Shown: in pieces, positions 62,893-64,000 of the stretch
Layout: the number at the start of each line of letters is the position of its first letter
Numbering within the stretch: position 1 is the first letter of the stretch
Origin: a virus
Length of the DNA stretch: 64,000 bases
IMG/VR virus record: IMGVR_UViG_3300024329_000007
Coordinates: 1 to 64,000 of that record
Reading direction: 5' to 3' (one strand)
The notes under the pieces: generated by a model
The model's database searches: none
What the model saw: only the letters and a program-made list of their open reading frames with translations
Told to the model about the DNA's origin: nothing
Made by a program: the position numbers and the translations under genes

Positions 62893-62901
62893 ATATATAT
62901 C
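62893..62901 (-). promoter_or_regulatory. Candidate late promoter element GATATATAT
   Basis: In the 51-base spacer between the S1-like and amidoligase-like genes the minus strand reads GTGATATATATTG, 25 bases before the start codon. It matches the GATATATA core of the other candidates but lacks the closing AA. Confidence 0.33.
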
Positions 62902-62919
62902 ACACTTAAAATGCTTTAG

Positions 62920-64000
62920 TTATTGTGGCATCTTTAAAAATACCTTTTTACTCTCCGTATCGATTCTTGTGATTTGTACTGTAATTTTATCACCAGAATT
63001 AAAGACGTCTATTAAGCCATCTTCAAGTTCACTAATATGTAATAAACCAGTAACACCATCTTCAATATTTATAAATAAACCATACTCTTTTTTAGTCTTA
63101 ATCGTTGCCTCGACAGTCGATGGAATTTGATATCTTTCAATAATATCATTCCATGGATTAGAGACTACGTTATCTTTTTGAGTTAGTGTAATTTTAGTGT
63201 TAGAAATAATATCTTTTACTTTAAATTTAATTTCATCACCTGGTTTAATATCTCTAGACTTAAACGCCGGGAGCGTTAATTCATCTAGGTCATTAATGTG
63301 TATCATACCAGTAAGACATTTATTAAATTCAACAAATACGCCATATCTAGCAGAGCCAGTAACTGTACCAGTATATTCTTCTCCCATATTATCTTTAATG
63401 GCCTGAATTTCTGTTGGTATTAGTGCTTGTAAATATTTTCTATGTGAAACCACAATAGTTCCTCTATCTGCTGAGAAGCTTACAGGTACTACATAAATTT
63501 CAGTACCAATAATAGATTCAAAGTCGTGAAGTTTATTAATTCCAGCAAGTGAACCTGGCATAAAGCATTCTACTCCTTGAACTTCTATAATATAACCACC
63601 ATTCTCGATCATGTTTTTAACAGTACCAACCCAAGCAGTATTACCTTCTTCAACTCCAGCTCTTAAGTCTAAGAATACCTTATGTTTTACACCACCTGAA
63701 ATCGAACCAAGTACATGTGTGTTATTTTTATTAGAAGTAATTAAAACTGCAGTTTCTTCTCCTGGTTGTAGTGCTTTAACAAGAGCAGTCTCTTTATCAT
63801 ACTTAACATAAATCAATTCTCTATAGCCAATATCGACTGAAATAAATTCTTGATTTACAGCAAAGATCTTACCTTCATATATAGAACCTTCTGTAATTAA
63901 TGGTAAGAGAGGATTTTGCTGATTAGCATGTTCCATAAGATCATAAAGTTCTTGAGCATAAGATTCTCTCGAATATACTCTATCTCCTTTTTTAGTCTTA
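62920..64000 (-). CDS. Ribosomal protein S1-like RNA-binding protein (partial, right edge)
   Basis: Contains at least four S1/OB-type domains: EGSIYEGKIFAVNQEFISVDIG, GNTAWVGTVKNMIENGGYIIEV, EYTGTVTGSARYGVFVEFNKCLTGMIHI and STVEATIKTKKEYGLFINIEDGVTGLLHISE. The last two have the canonical G-x-F-V and GL(L)H(I/S) ends. The first Met in the window (63936) is not convincing as the start, because the same frame stays open through SRESYAQELYDLM to the window edge, so the N-terminus lies beyond 64000. It may recruit mRNA to ribosomes in a host whose messages lack Shine-Dalgarno sites, or act in RNA metabolism. Confidence 0.85.
   Translation of the reverse strand, partial: KTKKGDRVYSRESYAQELYDLMEHANQQNPLLPLITEGSIYEGKIFAVNQEFISVDIGYRELIYVKYDKETALVKALQPGEETAVLITSNKNNTHVLGSISGGVKHKVFLDLRAGVEEGNTAWVGTVKNMIENGGYIIEVQGVECFMPGSLAGINKLHDFESIIGTEIYVVPVSFSADRGTIVVSHRKYLQALIPTEIQAIKDNMGEEYTGTVTGSARYGVFVEFNKCLTGMIHINDLDELTLPAFKSRDIKPGDEIKFKVKDIISNTKITLTQKDNVVSNPWNDIIERYQIPSTVEATIKTKKEYGLFINIEDGVTGLLHISELEDGLIDVFNSGDKITVQITRIDTESKKVFLKMPQ

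Noticed and set aside
63934-63936. ATG at 63936 as the start of the S1-like gene
   Set aside because: The frame stays open and coding-like (DRVYSRESYAQELYDL) up to the window edge, so the true start is probably beyond 64000.

Overview
The window reads as about 64 kb of a large, lytic, T4-like contractile-tailed phage genome (roughly one third GC) that probably infects a member of the Bacteroidota. Every credible gene lies on the minus strand, so transcription runs from position 64000 toward 1; plus-strand reading frames look like shadows. The T4 link rests on a replication, recombination and baseplate core: gp46/gp47 nuclease, gp41 helicase, gp61 primase, gp43 polymerase, gp45 clamp, gp32, UvsX, UvsW, a UvsY-like protein, class I ribonucleotide reductase, gp25 and gp6. 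The Bacteroidota link is inferred: start codons follow A/T-rich leaders with almost no Shine-Dalgarno motifs, a ribosomal protein S1-like gene is present, and one protein ends like an outer-membrane barrel. No tRNA, integrase, CRISPR array or insertion sequence was seen.

Layout in transcription order. (a) 64000-60690: S1-like protein cut by the right edge, an amidoligase-like enzyme fused to a pentapeptide-like tail, and a virion protein. (b) 60671-35178: baseplate and fibres: gp25, gp6, a gp7-position protein, several large adhesin or fibre proteins (one of 2509 residues), a collagen-like fibre with an S74 chaperone, a membrane-anchored protein and a tube-like protein. (c) 35150-29553: a small capsid-targeted candidate, a RuvC-like nuclease, then gp32, primase, UvsY-like and UvsW. 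(d) 29519-20458: six consecutive genes, most starting with a T4-like capsid-targeting peptide; two of them (690 and 971 residues) look like polyproteins cut by the prohead protease at repeated VVTE/VVNE sites, and two neighbours resemble a covalent nucleotidyltransferase (ligase-like) and an NMNAT-like nucleotidylyltransferase. (e) 20430-12477: small genes, a DUF932-like protein, and an overlapping set with an SGNH-like hydrolase, a possible base-modification protein, a PLP-dependent enzyme, an all-alpha dUTPase and the N-terminal half of DNA polymerase. (f) 12322-478: nrdB, nrdA, a structured GC-rich spacer, the clamp, the C-terminal half of polymerase, uvsX, a 2OG oxygenase, helicase, gp47 and gp46. 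(g) 436-1: a virion protein cut by the left edge.

The best candidates for an undescribed system are the capsid-targeted polyprotein cluster at 20458-29519, the hairpin array at 9398-9492, and the modification-like cluster at 14395-18262. The polymerase is split in the fingers domain, with three genes between the halves. Candidate regulatory signals are strong hairpin-plus-T terminators, a recurring GATATATAA element at gene junctions (possible late promoter) and an ACTG-containing element just after terminators. Family calls come from motifs read by eye; no database search was run.
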